From Paenibacillus phytorum (GTDB lineage: Bacteria; Bacillota; Bacilli; Paenibacillales; NBRC-103111): a stretch of DNA of 40,220 nt. Shown here in pieces: positions 7,317-15,342 of this stretch (within the stretch, counting starts at the first letter, position 1; each line of letters begins with the position of its first letter). The stretch is taken from NCBI RefSeq assembly GCF_013141715.1, contig NZ_WHOA01000184.1:1-40220 (forward strand), read 5' to 3'. The translations under genes and the position numbers were made by a program. The notes below the pieces were generated by a model, which was not told the DNA's origin, made no database searches, and was given only the letters and a program-made list of their open reading frames with translations.

Positions 7317-9614
7317 ATGAAAATTTTGGGATTATTTTCCAAAAGTAAGAAGTCGATGCTGAGGAAAATGATCATCGTCTCGCTTTTTATTTCGATTGTG
7401 CCTACAGTCATCACTGGACTGGGTAGCTACCTATATGCTTCGTCCGTCGTAGAAACCGAAGTTAACAAAGCTAATTACCAGATTTTAAAGACCGCTTCCG
7501 ATAATGTGGATAAAAAACTGCAGACGATTCAGATCAATCTGTTGCAAATATTGAACTCGCCTTATTTTCTCACGGATTACAACGTGGATTTGAAAGTTGA
7601 TCAGATTGACTTCTTTGGTAAAGTTTATAAGATACTCGGGGCTTTTCAAAATACGAACAAGGATTTGCGCGAACTCGCGCTCTATATCCGGGATATCGCG
7701 TATGTCTCTCCGACGAACGGTACTATCCGACCGGATGGTTTAAACAGTTCCGTTCGGGATAAATTCGATCATGAGTTGAAAGATAATTATCGGATTCGAT
7801 GGTTGAATGAGACATTTCCAGTGACCCGCAATACCGATACAGACAGTGGCGTTACACTGGTTAACAAGTTTCCGCTCGGCAGCAATGATCCGATTGGACT
7901 GGTCATCGCGTCAGTAGATTCGAGACAATTCCGTGAAATCATCGGCGATTCGACTGTCTATAAAGGGCAATTCTTGTTCGTTGTCACCGATTCGGGGAAG
8001 TTAGTTACTACAACATCGGACGAGCTTCAGCCAAGCAATTTCTATGAGAGCATTTTGCAGGCAGGTGAAGGGAAGTCCAAGTATAATTTTAATTGGAATG
8101 GAACCGCCTATCTCGTTACAAGCATCGCTTCAAATTACAGTCATTGGAGATATATCGATGTGATTCCAGTGAAAGAATTGAACGCCAAGTCTAGAGGCAT
8201 TGCGTTCATGACGATGGGCATCGTCTTCTTTTTCATCCTTGTTAGCGTCAGCGGTTCATTCTTCGGCAGTCGAAAAATTTACCAGCCTGTGGAACGATTG
8301 CTGGCTAGCATCAGAAGTGATTCCGGTACGGAGATTGATTCCGATGAGATGGGTTTCGTCCATCGAAATTGGTTGGAACTCAAAGATACGGCATCTCAAC
8401 TAAGAACAGAGCTCTCGCATCAGTTGCCGATCATTCGCGAGACTTTCGTCCTGCAGCTGCTGCAAGGTCAATTTGCACATTATACCAACAAGCAGTTAGG
8501 CGAACTATTGAAGCGGTATCAGCTTCCGGATCAAGCGGAGTTCGCTGTCCTTTCGATTGCGTTCGATATGGATGCAGCCCATGAGGGTAAATTCCGTGAC
8601 AGTGACAAAGAGCTCATGCTCTTCTCTATGAAAAATATTATTGACGAGCTTATCCCTTTGAACGGCTGGCGAGGTGTCACGGTCAACGTATTTAATGACA
8701 GTCTAGTCTCATGGTTATGGAGTGTGCCGGAAACGCCGGAAGCGGACAAGGAGGAACCCGAGTTCTTCGCTTTCGCTGAAAAGATGCGGGATACGATATC
8801 GAATTATTTTCACCTACCGGTGACTGTCGGGCTTAGTGAGATCGGTTATGAGACGAAGGAAGTACCGCGCTTGTACCGACAAGCGATGTTCGCCCTGGAA
8901 TCGCGCATCATTACGGGTAGAAATAAAGTGCTGCAGGAGGTAGGCAGCCTCGTCAGCGAGGACAGTTACCCTGTGGAACTGGAGCATCATTTCGAGAATT
9001 CGCTGAAGCTTGGCAACCAAGAAGAAGCGGAACGCATGTTGAACGACTTCATGGAAGCGGTTAGAAGGCAAGCGAGATCACCAGAAGGCGTGCTTCTATA
9101 CTACAATCAGCTGCTTGCCGCTACATTGAGAACAGCCCACAGCCTGAAAGTGGAGTCGAAGCAGCTGTTCGAACAGTACGATCCTTATACGTATTTGCGC
9201 AAACTGAAAAGCATCGAGGATATTAACTCATGGTTTGCAACTGCGCTGATTTCTCCTATTATTGCAGGCGTTCAGGGAAATCGATATGGGGAGTATGAAC
9301 GAATGGTGAGAACGGCCGTGAGCTTCATTCACGACAATTATCATCGGGATATCTCCCTCGAAGAATGTGCTGATCATAGTGGTGTCAGTACGTTTCAGCT
9401 TAGCAAATGGTTCAAGAAACTCATGCAGACCGGCTTCATTGATTATCTGACTGAATATCGTATTGAGCAGGCGAAGCATTTCTTAGCGGAAACCGATTTG
9501 CCGATCGGCGAGATATCGGTTCTTGTCGGGTATCAGCGTCAAAATTTTATGCGCGTTTTCAAAAAACAGGTCGGGACGACTCCCGGACAGTATAGGGAGT
9601 CAGTCAAAACATAA
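7317..9614 (+). CDS. Membrane-anchored AraC-family transcriptional regulator
   Basis: This is a one-component sensor-regulator of the type found beside sugar importers in Paenibacillus. The protein has 765 residues. A first membrane helix (about 17-41, IIVSLFISIVPTVITGLGS) is followed by a large extracytoplasmic sensor region to about 295 and a second helix (about 297-322, GIVFFFILVSVSGSFF). A cytoplasmic linker leads to a C-terminal AraC DNA-binding domain (about 662-765) with two helix-turn-helix units: ISLEECADHSGVSTFQLSKW and IGEISVLVGYQRQNFMRVFK. The ending TPGQYRES is typical. The start ATG has a gaggtg ribosome site 10 nt upstream. It lies between the GH101 gene and the permease operon and is the natural candidate to read the shared promoter element. 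The ligand, probably a released oligosaccharide directly or via the binding protein, is inferred. Confidence 0.9.
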   Translation: MKILGLFSKSKKSMLRKMIIVSLFISIVPTVITGLGSYLYASSVVETEVNKANYQILKTASDNVDKKLQTIQINLLQILNSPYFLTDYNVDLKVDQIDFFGKVYKILGAFQNTNKDLRELALYIRDIAYVSPTNGTIRPDGLNSSVRDKFDHELKDNYRIRWLNETFPVTRNTDTDSGVTLVNKFPLGSNDPIGLVIASVDSRQFREIIGDSTVYKGQFLFVVTDSGKLVTTTSDELQPSNFYESILQAGEGKSKYNFNWNGTAYLVTSIASNYSHWRYIDVIPVKELNAKSRGIAFMTMGIVFFFILVSVSGSFFGSRKIYQPVERLLASIRSDSGTEIDSDEMGFVHRNWLELKDTASQLRTELSHQLPIIRETFVLQLLQGQFAHYTNKQLGELLKRYQLPDQAEFAVLSIAFDMDAAHEGKFRDSDKELMLFSMKNIIDELIPLNGWRGVTVNVFNDSLVSWLWSVPETPEADKEEPEFFAFAEKMRDTISNYFHLPVTVGLSEIGYETKEVPRLYRQAMFALESRIITGRNKVLQEVGSLVSEDSYPVELEHHFENSLKLGNQEEAERMLNDFMEAVRRQARSPEGVLLYYNQLLAATLRTAHSLKVESKQLFEQYDPYTYLRKLKSIEDINSWFATALISPIIAGVQGNRYGEYERMVRTAVSFIHDNYHRDISLEECADHSGVSTFQLSKWFKKLMQTGFIDYLTEYRIEQAKHFLAETDLPIGEISVLVGYQRQNFMRVFKKQVGTTPGQYRESVKT

Positions 9615-9616
9615 GT

Positions 9617-9653
9617 ATGCTTGCGGGATGAAGTCCTGCAAGCATTATTTTTG
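9617..9653 (+). terminator. Rho-independent terminator after the AraC regulator gene
   Basis: ATGCTTGCGGGA at 9617-9628 pairs with TCCTGCAAGCAT (9634-9645) with one G-T pair and a 5-nt loop. The sequence tattttt follows, with the T-rich run ending near 9653. Confidence 0.85.
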
Positions 9654-9710
9654 TTGTTCCAAATCGAATCCTGTCGAAAGTCGTATCTTTTGTTTCAGGC
9701 GATCCCGCTG

Positions 9711-9811
9711 TCGCAAGGAATGCGACATGACCCAGAAAAGCCTTGGTCGACGGGTCTGCGACTCTGTGCAACAATTGCGTCTTGTAGGCTACAAAGCTTG
9801 AAGCGTATATT
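9711..9811 (+). promoter_or_regulatory. Module A promoter of the permease/binding-protein operon
   Basis: TGCAACAATTGCG (9767-9779), the -35 TTGTAG (9782-9787) and the -10 TATATT (9806-9811, 18-nt spacer) repeat the arrangement before the GH101 gene. Across 24 bases (9766-9789) it differs from the GH101 copy at only one position. A weaker related sequence, CGCAAGGAATGCG, starts at 9712, about 55 bp upstream of the proximal site, mirroring the double site at 1591/1647. Confidence 0.55.
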
Positions 9812-9852
9812 GCAAGTATGAAATCTGCGCTTGCAGCTACGAGAGGTGACGA

Positions 9853-10773
9853 ATGATGACATTATGGTTAAGGGGCTGGAGTGTTGCCCTGAAACGAGAC
9901 AAGTATTTATATTTATTAATGACGCCAGGCTTACTCTTTTTTCTCATCTTTAAATACGGACCGATGTGGGGGTTGTCATTAGCGTTCCAAAACTACTCTC
10001 CGTTCCTCGGGTTCTGGAAGAGCGAATGGGTGGGGTTCAAATATTTCAGCGATTTCTTGATGAATCCTGATTTCTTTAAGCTGCTGCGGAATACGCTCGC
10101 GATTAGTTTCCTTAACATACTATTCTTTTTCCCGGCTCCGATCGTCTTGGCATTGATGCTTAACGAAGTACGTCGATTAAGGTTTAAGAAATTTGTGCAA
10201 ACGGCGATCTATTTGCCTCACTTTGTGTCATGGGTCGTCATTGCAGGTATTTCCTTCATTTTGCTAAGCAAGTCCTCAGGGGTCGTTAACGGACTGATTG
10301 CTGACGCGGGAGGGGCGAAGATTGATTTTCTGACGAATGCGAAGTTGTTCTGGCTCTTATTGACGTCGCAAAGTATTTGGAAGGATGCCGGATATGGGAC
10401 GATCATTTTCCTGGCGGCGCTGACCAGCATCAATCCTGAGCAATACGAAGCGGCTCAGATCGACGGAGCAAGCCGATGGAAACAACTGCTGTACATCACG
10501 TTGCCGGGGATTAAGTCCACCATCGTCGTGCTGCTCATTCTGCGATTAGGCTCGGTTATGGATGTCGGTTTCGAGCAGGTCTATTTGATGATCAGCGCTC
10601 CTGTAGAAAGTATTGGCGACGTGTTCGATACGTATGCATACCGCGTCGGTGTTCAGCAAGGGAGATTCAGCTTTGCAGTGGCTGCAGGCATGTTCAAGTC
10701 GATTGTCGGCTTCATTTTAGTCGTTACGGCCAACCGCATAGCAAAGAAAATGGGCGAGGAAGGAGTGTATTAG
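9853..10773 (+). CDS. Sugar ABC transporter permease, LplB/MalF type
   Basis: One of two membrane channel subunits of a carbohydrate importer. The 306 residues carry about six membrane helices (for example YLLMTPGLLFFLIFKYGPMW near the start). The conserved cytoplasmic EAA loop that contacts the ATPase appears as EQYEAAQIDGASRWKQLLYI. Start ATG 9853 follows gagaggtg closely; ATG 9856 is an equally possible start. It is followed after one base by the second permease and then by a binding lipoprotein, the standard LplB-LplC-LplA order. There is no ATPase gene in this cluster. Confidence 0.93.
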   Translation: MMTLWLRGWSVALKRDKYLYLLMTPGLLFFLIFKYGPMWGLSLAFQNYSPFLGFWKSEWVGFKYFSDFLMNPDFFKLLRNTLAISFLNILFFFPAPIVLALMLNEVRRLRFKKFVQTAIYLPHFVSWVVIAGISFILLSKSSGVVNGLIADAGGAKIDFLTNAKLFWLLLTSQSIWKDAGYGTIIFLAALTSINPEQYEAAQIDGASRWKQLLYITLPGIKSTIVVLLILRLGSVMDVGFEQVYLMISAPVESIGDVFDTYAYRVGVQQGRFSFAVAAGMFKSIVGFILVVTANRIAKKMGEEGVY

Positions 10774-10774
10774 C

Positions 10775-11635
10775 ATGGATCGTTCTTCCAAATGGTTAGA
10801 TGTCTTTATCTATACAGTACTGTTTCTGTTTTCACTCTCTACCGTATTGCCGTTCATCTACATCACGATCGTGTCCTTCACAGATCCGCATGAGTTTATG
10901 TCGACCCCGGTGATGCTGTTCCCGAAGACATGGAGTTTAGCGTCGTACCGTTACATCATGTCGTCGGGCCAATTTATCAATTCTTTCTTCATCACAACGA
11001 TACTGACGATCGTTGGTACGGTCTGTGCGCTCTTGGTGACTTCAGGATTGGCATACGGATTATCGCGCAAAAGATTGAAAGGCCGCAATTTCATTCTGAC
11101 AGCGATTTTGTTCACCATGTTGTTTAATCCGGGTATTATACCTAACTATTTGTTGATTCAAAGTCTAGGTCTATTGAACAGTTTCTGGGCGCTGGTGCTG
11201 CCGGGATTAGCGACTGCTTTTTACGTGCTGCTCATGAAAAGCTTCTTCCAAGACGTGCCCGCAGAGCTGGAGGAGTCAGGAAGAATGGACGGCTGCTCGG
11301 ATATCGGCATCTTTTTCCGGATTATTCTCCCGATTTCGCTTCCGGTTATCGCCGCATTCAGTTTATTTTACGGTGTTGGTTATTGGAACACTTATTTCAA
11401 CGGAGTACTGTACATCAATAAGGACACGCTGCGCCCGCTGCAAGTGATATTGCAGCAAATGCTGGCCGCAAGCTCATCTCCTGCCGATGTTTCCGAGGCC
11501 TCAGCGTCTGTCATACCGGCGGAAACGGTGAAAATGGCGGCTGTCGTGCTTGCAGCAGTTCCGATCGTTATGGTGTATCCGTTCCTTCAAAAATATTTTG
11601 TCAAAGGCTTAACGCTTGGCTCGGTGAAGGGTTAA
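10775..11635 (+). CDS. Sugar ABC transporter permease, LplC/YtcP (MalG) type
   Basis: Second channel subunit of the module A importer. The 286 residues contain about six membrane helices. The EAA loop is seen as ELEESGRMDGCSDIGIFFRI, and the C-terminus PFLQKYFVKGLTLGSVKG is the characteristic end of this family. The ribosome site aggaaggag overlaps the end of the upstream permease gene, and only one base separates stop and start, so the two subunits are co-translated. The region 11636-11747 carries only a strong ribosome site (gaggagg) for the next gene and no terminator. Confidence 0.93.
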   Translation: MDRSSKWLDVFIYTVLFLFSLSTVLPFIYITIVSFTDPHEFMSTPVMLFPKTWSLASYRYIMSSGQFINSFFITTILTIVGTVCALLVTSGLAYGLSRKRLKGRNFILTAILFTMLFNPGIIPNYLLIQSLGLLNSFWALVLPGLATAFYVLLMKSFFQDVPAELEESGRMDGCSDIGIFFRIILPISLPVIAAFSLFYGVGYWNTYFNGVLYINKDTLRPLQVILQQMLAASSSPADVSEASASVIPAETVKMAAVVLAAVPIVMVYPFLQKYFVKGLTLGSVKG

Positions 11636-11747
11636 GAAAATATTTCTTGAAAGGGGGGATGCCGTACTTAGAAATGGTCATAAAGCTAAACATATTCTCA
11701 AAGGCGGGCAGCAACATCCAAAAGAAAAATAGAGGAGGCAACAACCA

Positions 11748-13325
11748 ATGAAAAAGTATTTGAAAATGACAGGACTTACGGCAACAGCGGCTCTTATGCT
11801 TATCGCGACTGCGTGCGGCAGCGGCAATACCGCTAAATCAGGCGACACTCAACCGTCGGCGTCTACAAAGACAGCAGATACCAAAGGACCTACGGAAATC
11901 ACGATTATCGCACCTACTTACAATGATGCACCTAAGAATGATTTGGAATCCCTTCAACAAGTCAATCAGAAGCTCAATGTTAAAATCAATACTACTTATG
12001 TTCCTTCGAATAATTATGATGATAAAGTTAACGTCATGCTGGCTTCGAACGACTTGCCGGATTTGACAGTTGTATGGGACATTACGAAGCAAAATTGGGC
12101 GCAAGCGCTGAGTCAAGGCGCGTTCTGGGATTTAACGCCATATATCAAGAACTATCCGAACTTATCCAAGATTGATCCTAACATCTATAGCGCACTTTCG
12201 TTTAACGGTAAAACGTTGGGGGTACCTCGGGTTAGACCGCTCGATGGTCATGAATCGCTTATTGTTCGTAAGGACTGGCTTGACAAATTAGGTCTGCAGC
12301 CGCCTAAGACGACCGAAGATTTGTATAAAGTTATGGAGGCGTTTACGAAAAACGATCCGGATGGTAATGGAAAACCGGATACTTACGGCTTTGCCTCCTA
12401 TGCGACGCCAGGCGTTCAGGGGTACCTGTTCTCTATGTTTGGTTCCTCTACAGCTACCACGAATGCCATTGCGCAAGGATGGGCCAAAGACGGCTCGGGT
12501 AAGTTGATTCCTGCTTTCTCGACTCCGCAAATGAAAACGGCGCTTACTTACTGGAGCAAAGCATACAAAGAAGGATTAATCGTTCCGGATTATCCGGTGA
12601 TGAAGGCTCAGCAGTTAAAAGATATGTTTATTCAAGGCAAAATCGGCATGTACATCGGTAATATCGTCGACATCTATAATAGCCCGAACGTTATCAAAGA
12701 GCTGCAAAAGGTGAATCCGAAAGCGGATGCAGTCGCTTATGAACTTCCCGCGGCTCCGGATGGCAAACATTACTATGAGCAAAGTACAGGTTCCTTCGGT
12801 CAATTGATGATCAGCAAGAAGGTTCCTGAGGACAAAGTGAAGAAAATTTTGGAGCTCATGGATTATGGCAACACATTGGAAGGCTGGAAACAGATTCAAT
12901 TTGGTGTTAAGGACAAAGATTATACGGATACGAGCAATCCGACTATCGTTGTTCAAACAGATGCCGGTAAAGCCAATCAGTATCCAAACCCTGGTCAATG
13001 GATTCCTGGTTACTTTAACAAATACAGCAGAGCTGAAAATGGAGACATGCCGCCAGAAGTCATTAAATACAACCATGATCTCGTCGATTCCATCAACAAG
13101 TCTTCTGTTCCGGACCCGTCTTTCGGTATTAATGTACCGACAAACGTGGAGAAAGGCGCTGACTACATTAAGAAAATTTACGATAACGAAATCAATACTC
13201 TTGTAGGTAAAAACAGCTTGGAAGACTGGGATAAGTTCGTCAAATCCATGCTTGGTGACGCCTCCTTCCAGAAGCTGGAGAAAGAAGTGAACGACGCTTA
13301 TAAAGCTAAGAATGGCGGTAAATAA
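11748..13325 (+). CDS. Sugar-binding lipoprotein of the module A ABC importer (LplA-like)
   Basis: Extracellular solute-binding component anchored to the outer face of the membrane. The N-terminus has a lipoprotein signal with lipobox LIATAC and lipidated Cys23, followed by a Ser/Thr-rich linker. The 525-residue length and the motifs ITIIAPTYNDAP, NDLPDLTVVWD and FTKNDPDGNGKPDTYGF (a calcium-like loop common in this group) match the large LplA-type binding proteins. It ends the AraC-permease-permease-binding protein block and is followed by a hairpin terminator. The ligand is unknown. Given the neighbouring GH101 enzyme, a mucin-derived disaccharide or oligosaccharide is a reasonable guess; the heparinase-like and sulfatase genes downstream would equally fit a uronic-acid or sulfated oligosaccharide. 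Confidence 0.92.
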   Translation: MKKYLKMTGLTATAALMLIATACGSGNTAKSGDTQPSASTKTADTKGPTEITIIAPTYNDAPKNDLESLQQVNQKLNVKINTTYVPSNNYDDKVNVMLASNDLPDLTVVWDITKQNWAQALSQGAFWDLTPYIKNYPNLSKIDPNIYSALSFNGKTLGVPRVRPLDGHESLIVRKDWLDKLGLQPPKTTEDLYKVMEAFTKNDPDGNGKPDTYGFASYATPGVQGYLFSMFGSSTATTNAIAQGWAKDGSGKLIPAFSTPQMKTALTYWSKAYKEGLIVPDYPVMKAQQLKDMFIQGKIGMYIGNIVDIYNSPNVIKELQKVNPKADAVAYELPAAPDGKHYYEQSTGSFGQLMISKKVPEDKVKKILELMDYGNTLEGWKQIQFGVKDKDYTDTSNPTIVVQTDAGKANQYPNPGQWIPGYFNKYSRAENGDMPPEVIKYNHDLVDSINKSSVPDPSFGINVPTNVEKGADYIKKIYDNEINTLVGKNSLEDWDKFVKSMLGDASFQKLEKEVNDAYKAKNGGK

Positions 13326-13367
13326 GCAACGGTTTTCAAACTGACTTGCTTGTAAGTCTGGCTATAC

Positions 13368-13405
13368 GGCGGGTACGGCGATATCCGTACCTGCTGTATT
13401 TTTTT
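13368..13405 (+). terminator. Intrinsic terminator between the binding protein and heparinase-like genes
   Basis: An 11-bp stem (13368-13378 with 13385-13395, two G-U pairs) and 6-nt loop are followed by a run of seven T. The stem and loop nearly duplicate the terminator at 901-934. No convincing promoter lies between it and the next gene, so downstream genes may rely on read-through. Confidence 0.8.
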
Positions 13406-13421
13406 GATCAAAGGAGAGGCG

Positions 13422-15299
13422 ATGAATATGCTAACGGAGCGCTATGCGAATGATATTTCCAGGGTAATAACCACGTATGAAAACTATAATCCATATCCAA
13501 AAGCCCATGATAGGGCAATTTGGGAATCGATTCCTGATACGATTCGAAACTTCTGGATTTCCAAAGGAGAAGCTTACCTTAGCTTTTCATGTCCTGCACT
13601 TACGGCAGTTGATTACATGGAATATTCAAGAAATGGAAATGTAATGCGATTTCAGAGTAAATTCGAGGAACGCAGAATTGCATTGGCTTCCTTAGTCCTT
13701 GCAGAATGTATGGAGGGGGCAGGCCGCTTTATCGATCAGATCATGAATGGGATCTGGACCATTTGTGAAGAAACCTCATGGGTAACTCCACCTCATATGG
13801 TTATTTCCAAAGCAAGCTCATCTGACTGTATACCTAATATTTCGGATCAATACATCGATCTGTTTGCCGGGGAGACGGCAAGTCTGATGGCAACCACACA
13901 TTACCTTTTGCAAAAGCCTCTGGATGCAGTTAGTCCAAACATTTGCGGTCGAATTCGACTGGAAATGAAGCGCCGGATTTTCGATCCGTATCTGGAACGC
14001 AGCGATTTGTGGTGGATGGGGCTGGAAACGAACCGTAAAATGAACAACTGGAACCCGTGGATCAACTCTAATTGTATTTCTGCTTTTCTATTAATGGAGA
14101 AAAATGATGAGCGGCGATACCTGGCAATAGAAAAGATCATGCGTACTTTGGATAGGTATATAGGCGATTGCAGTACAGACGGTGGATGCGATGAAGGTCC
14201 GGTTTATTGGGATCGTGCCGGAGGAGCGTTGTTTGACTGTTTGGAACAGCTTTACCAAGCTTCCCTAGGCAAAATTAACTTGTATGATGAGCCATTGATT
14301 CAAGAAATCGGACGATATTTATACCGAGTTCACATTGCCGATAATTATTTTGCCAATTTTGCCGATAGCAGCGGGAAATTTGAAATCGAGGCCACAACTG
14401 CATACCGATATGGCTCTCGTATCGGGGATCGGAATCTGATGAGATTAGCGTCATCCGCCTATCAAACGAACAAACCGCCACTCTCAAGATGGCTGACGCT
14501 TCATCGCGTGATTCCTACCCTTTTTCTTGATGAGCAAATTACGGAAAATAAAAAAACACCTCCATATGTCCATGATGTTTGGATGAACAGTATCGAAGTT
14601 ATGACTGCTAGGGAGCAAGAAGGCTCCAGCCATGGTTTGTATTTGGCCGTTAAAGGGGGCCATAACGATGAGAGCCATAATCATAATGATATCGGTCATT
14701 TCCTTGTATATTCGGACGGGAAACCATTTCTTATTGATGTCGGTGTCGGAACGTATACCGCCAAGACGTTTAGCACGGAGCGGTACGACATCTGGACGAT
14801 GCAGTCAGCGTACCACAATGTACCTTTGGTAAATGGAATTCAGCAGAAGGCCGACATTGCGTATAAAGCAAGTGAAGTGCATTATCAGGTCCATCATGAA
14901 GCGGCGCAAATATCGATGAATCTCACTAGTGCCTATCCGGAAACAGCAGGTATCGATTCGTGGAAACGAACTTATAGCCTTTATCGCGGCCAAGAATCGT
15001 ATATCGAGATCGTTGACGATTTTGAACTTATTCAGGCAACCGATGATATTATAGTCCACTTGATGACTCCTTGTATGCCTCTGATTAACAGCAATGGGAG
15101 CATTTTGTTACAGAACCCCGGCGGCGAGAAAGTATATATTCACTATGACGGAAGCAATCTGCTGGCTGCAAGCGAGGCAATCAAACTAACAGATGAGAGG
15201 CTGCAGGCCGCCTGGGGCGATTGTTTGTATAGAATTATTCTAAAGGCGAAACAAGCCGTTAGTGCAGCTGTATGGACTTTGCGTATTTGTAAAGGATGA
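13422..15299 (+). CDS. Heparinase II/III-family protein (polysaccharide lyase-like)
   Basis: Likely depolymerises a uronic-acid-containing polysaccharide or oligosaccharide. The first part is an alpha/alpha-barrel-like helical region (for example DLWWMGLETNRKMNNWNPW and CDEGPVYWDRAGGALFDCLE). The C-terminal beta-sheet domain contains the heparinase II/III signature GGHNDESHNHNDIGHFLVY (H414, H419, H421), then PFLIDVGVGTY and SAYHNVPLVNG. About 626 residues. No signal peptide is evident, so it may act on imported oligosaccharides in the cytoplasm. ATG 13422 and ATG 13428 are both possible: aaggag lies 5 nt before the first and 11 nt before the second. The degenerate paralogue at 967 retains only the second. 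The sulfatase gene follows after 43 bases, probably in the same transcript. Confidence 0.85.
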   Translation: MNMLTERYANDISRVITTYENYNPYPKAHDRAIWESIPDTIRNFWISKGEAYLSFSCPALTAVDYMEYSRNGNVMRFQSKFEERRIALASLVLAECMEGAGRFIDQIMNGIWTICEETSWVTPPHMVISKASSSDCIPNISDQYIDLFAGETASLMATTHYLLQKPLDAVSPNICGRIRLEMKRRIFDPYLERSDLWWMGLETNRKMNNWNPWINSNCISAFLLMEKNDERRYLAIEKIMRTLDRYIGDCSTDGGCDEGPVYWDRAGGALFDCLEQLYQASLGKINLYDEPLIQEIGRYLYRVHIADNYFANFADSSGKFEIEATTAYRYGSRIGDRNLMRLASSAYQTNKPPLSRWLTLHRVIPTLFLDEQITENKKTPPYVHDVWMNSIEVMTAREQEGSSHGLYLAVKGGHNDESHNHNDIGHFLVYSDGKPFLIDVGVGTYTAKTFSTERYDIWTMQSAYHNVPLVNGIQQKADIAYKASEVHYQVHHEAAQISMNLTSAYPETAGIDSWKRTYSLYRGQESYIEIVDDFELIQATDDIIVHLMTPCMPLINSNGSILLQNPGGEKVYIHYDGSNLLAASEAIKLTDERLQAAWGDCLYRIILKAKQAVSAAVWTLRICKG

Positions 15300-15342
15300 A
15301 TCGCAAAGGCAGCGGGAACTGGAAATTAATGGGGGGCTATAA

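Noticed and set aside
9523..9821. Two short plus-strand open frames between the AraC regulator and permease genes
   Set aside because: They run through a terminator and the promoter element, have no ribosome sites and no recognisable domains; the region is better explained as regulatory.
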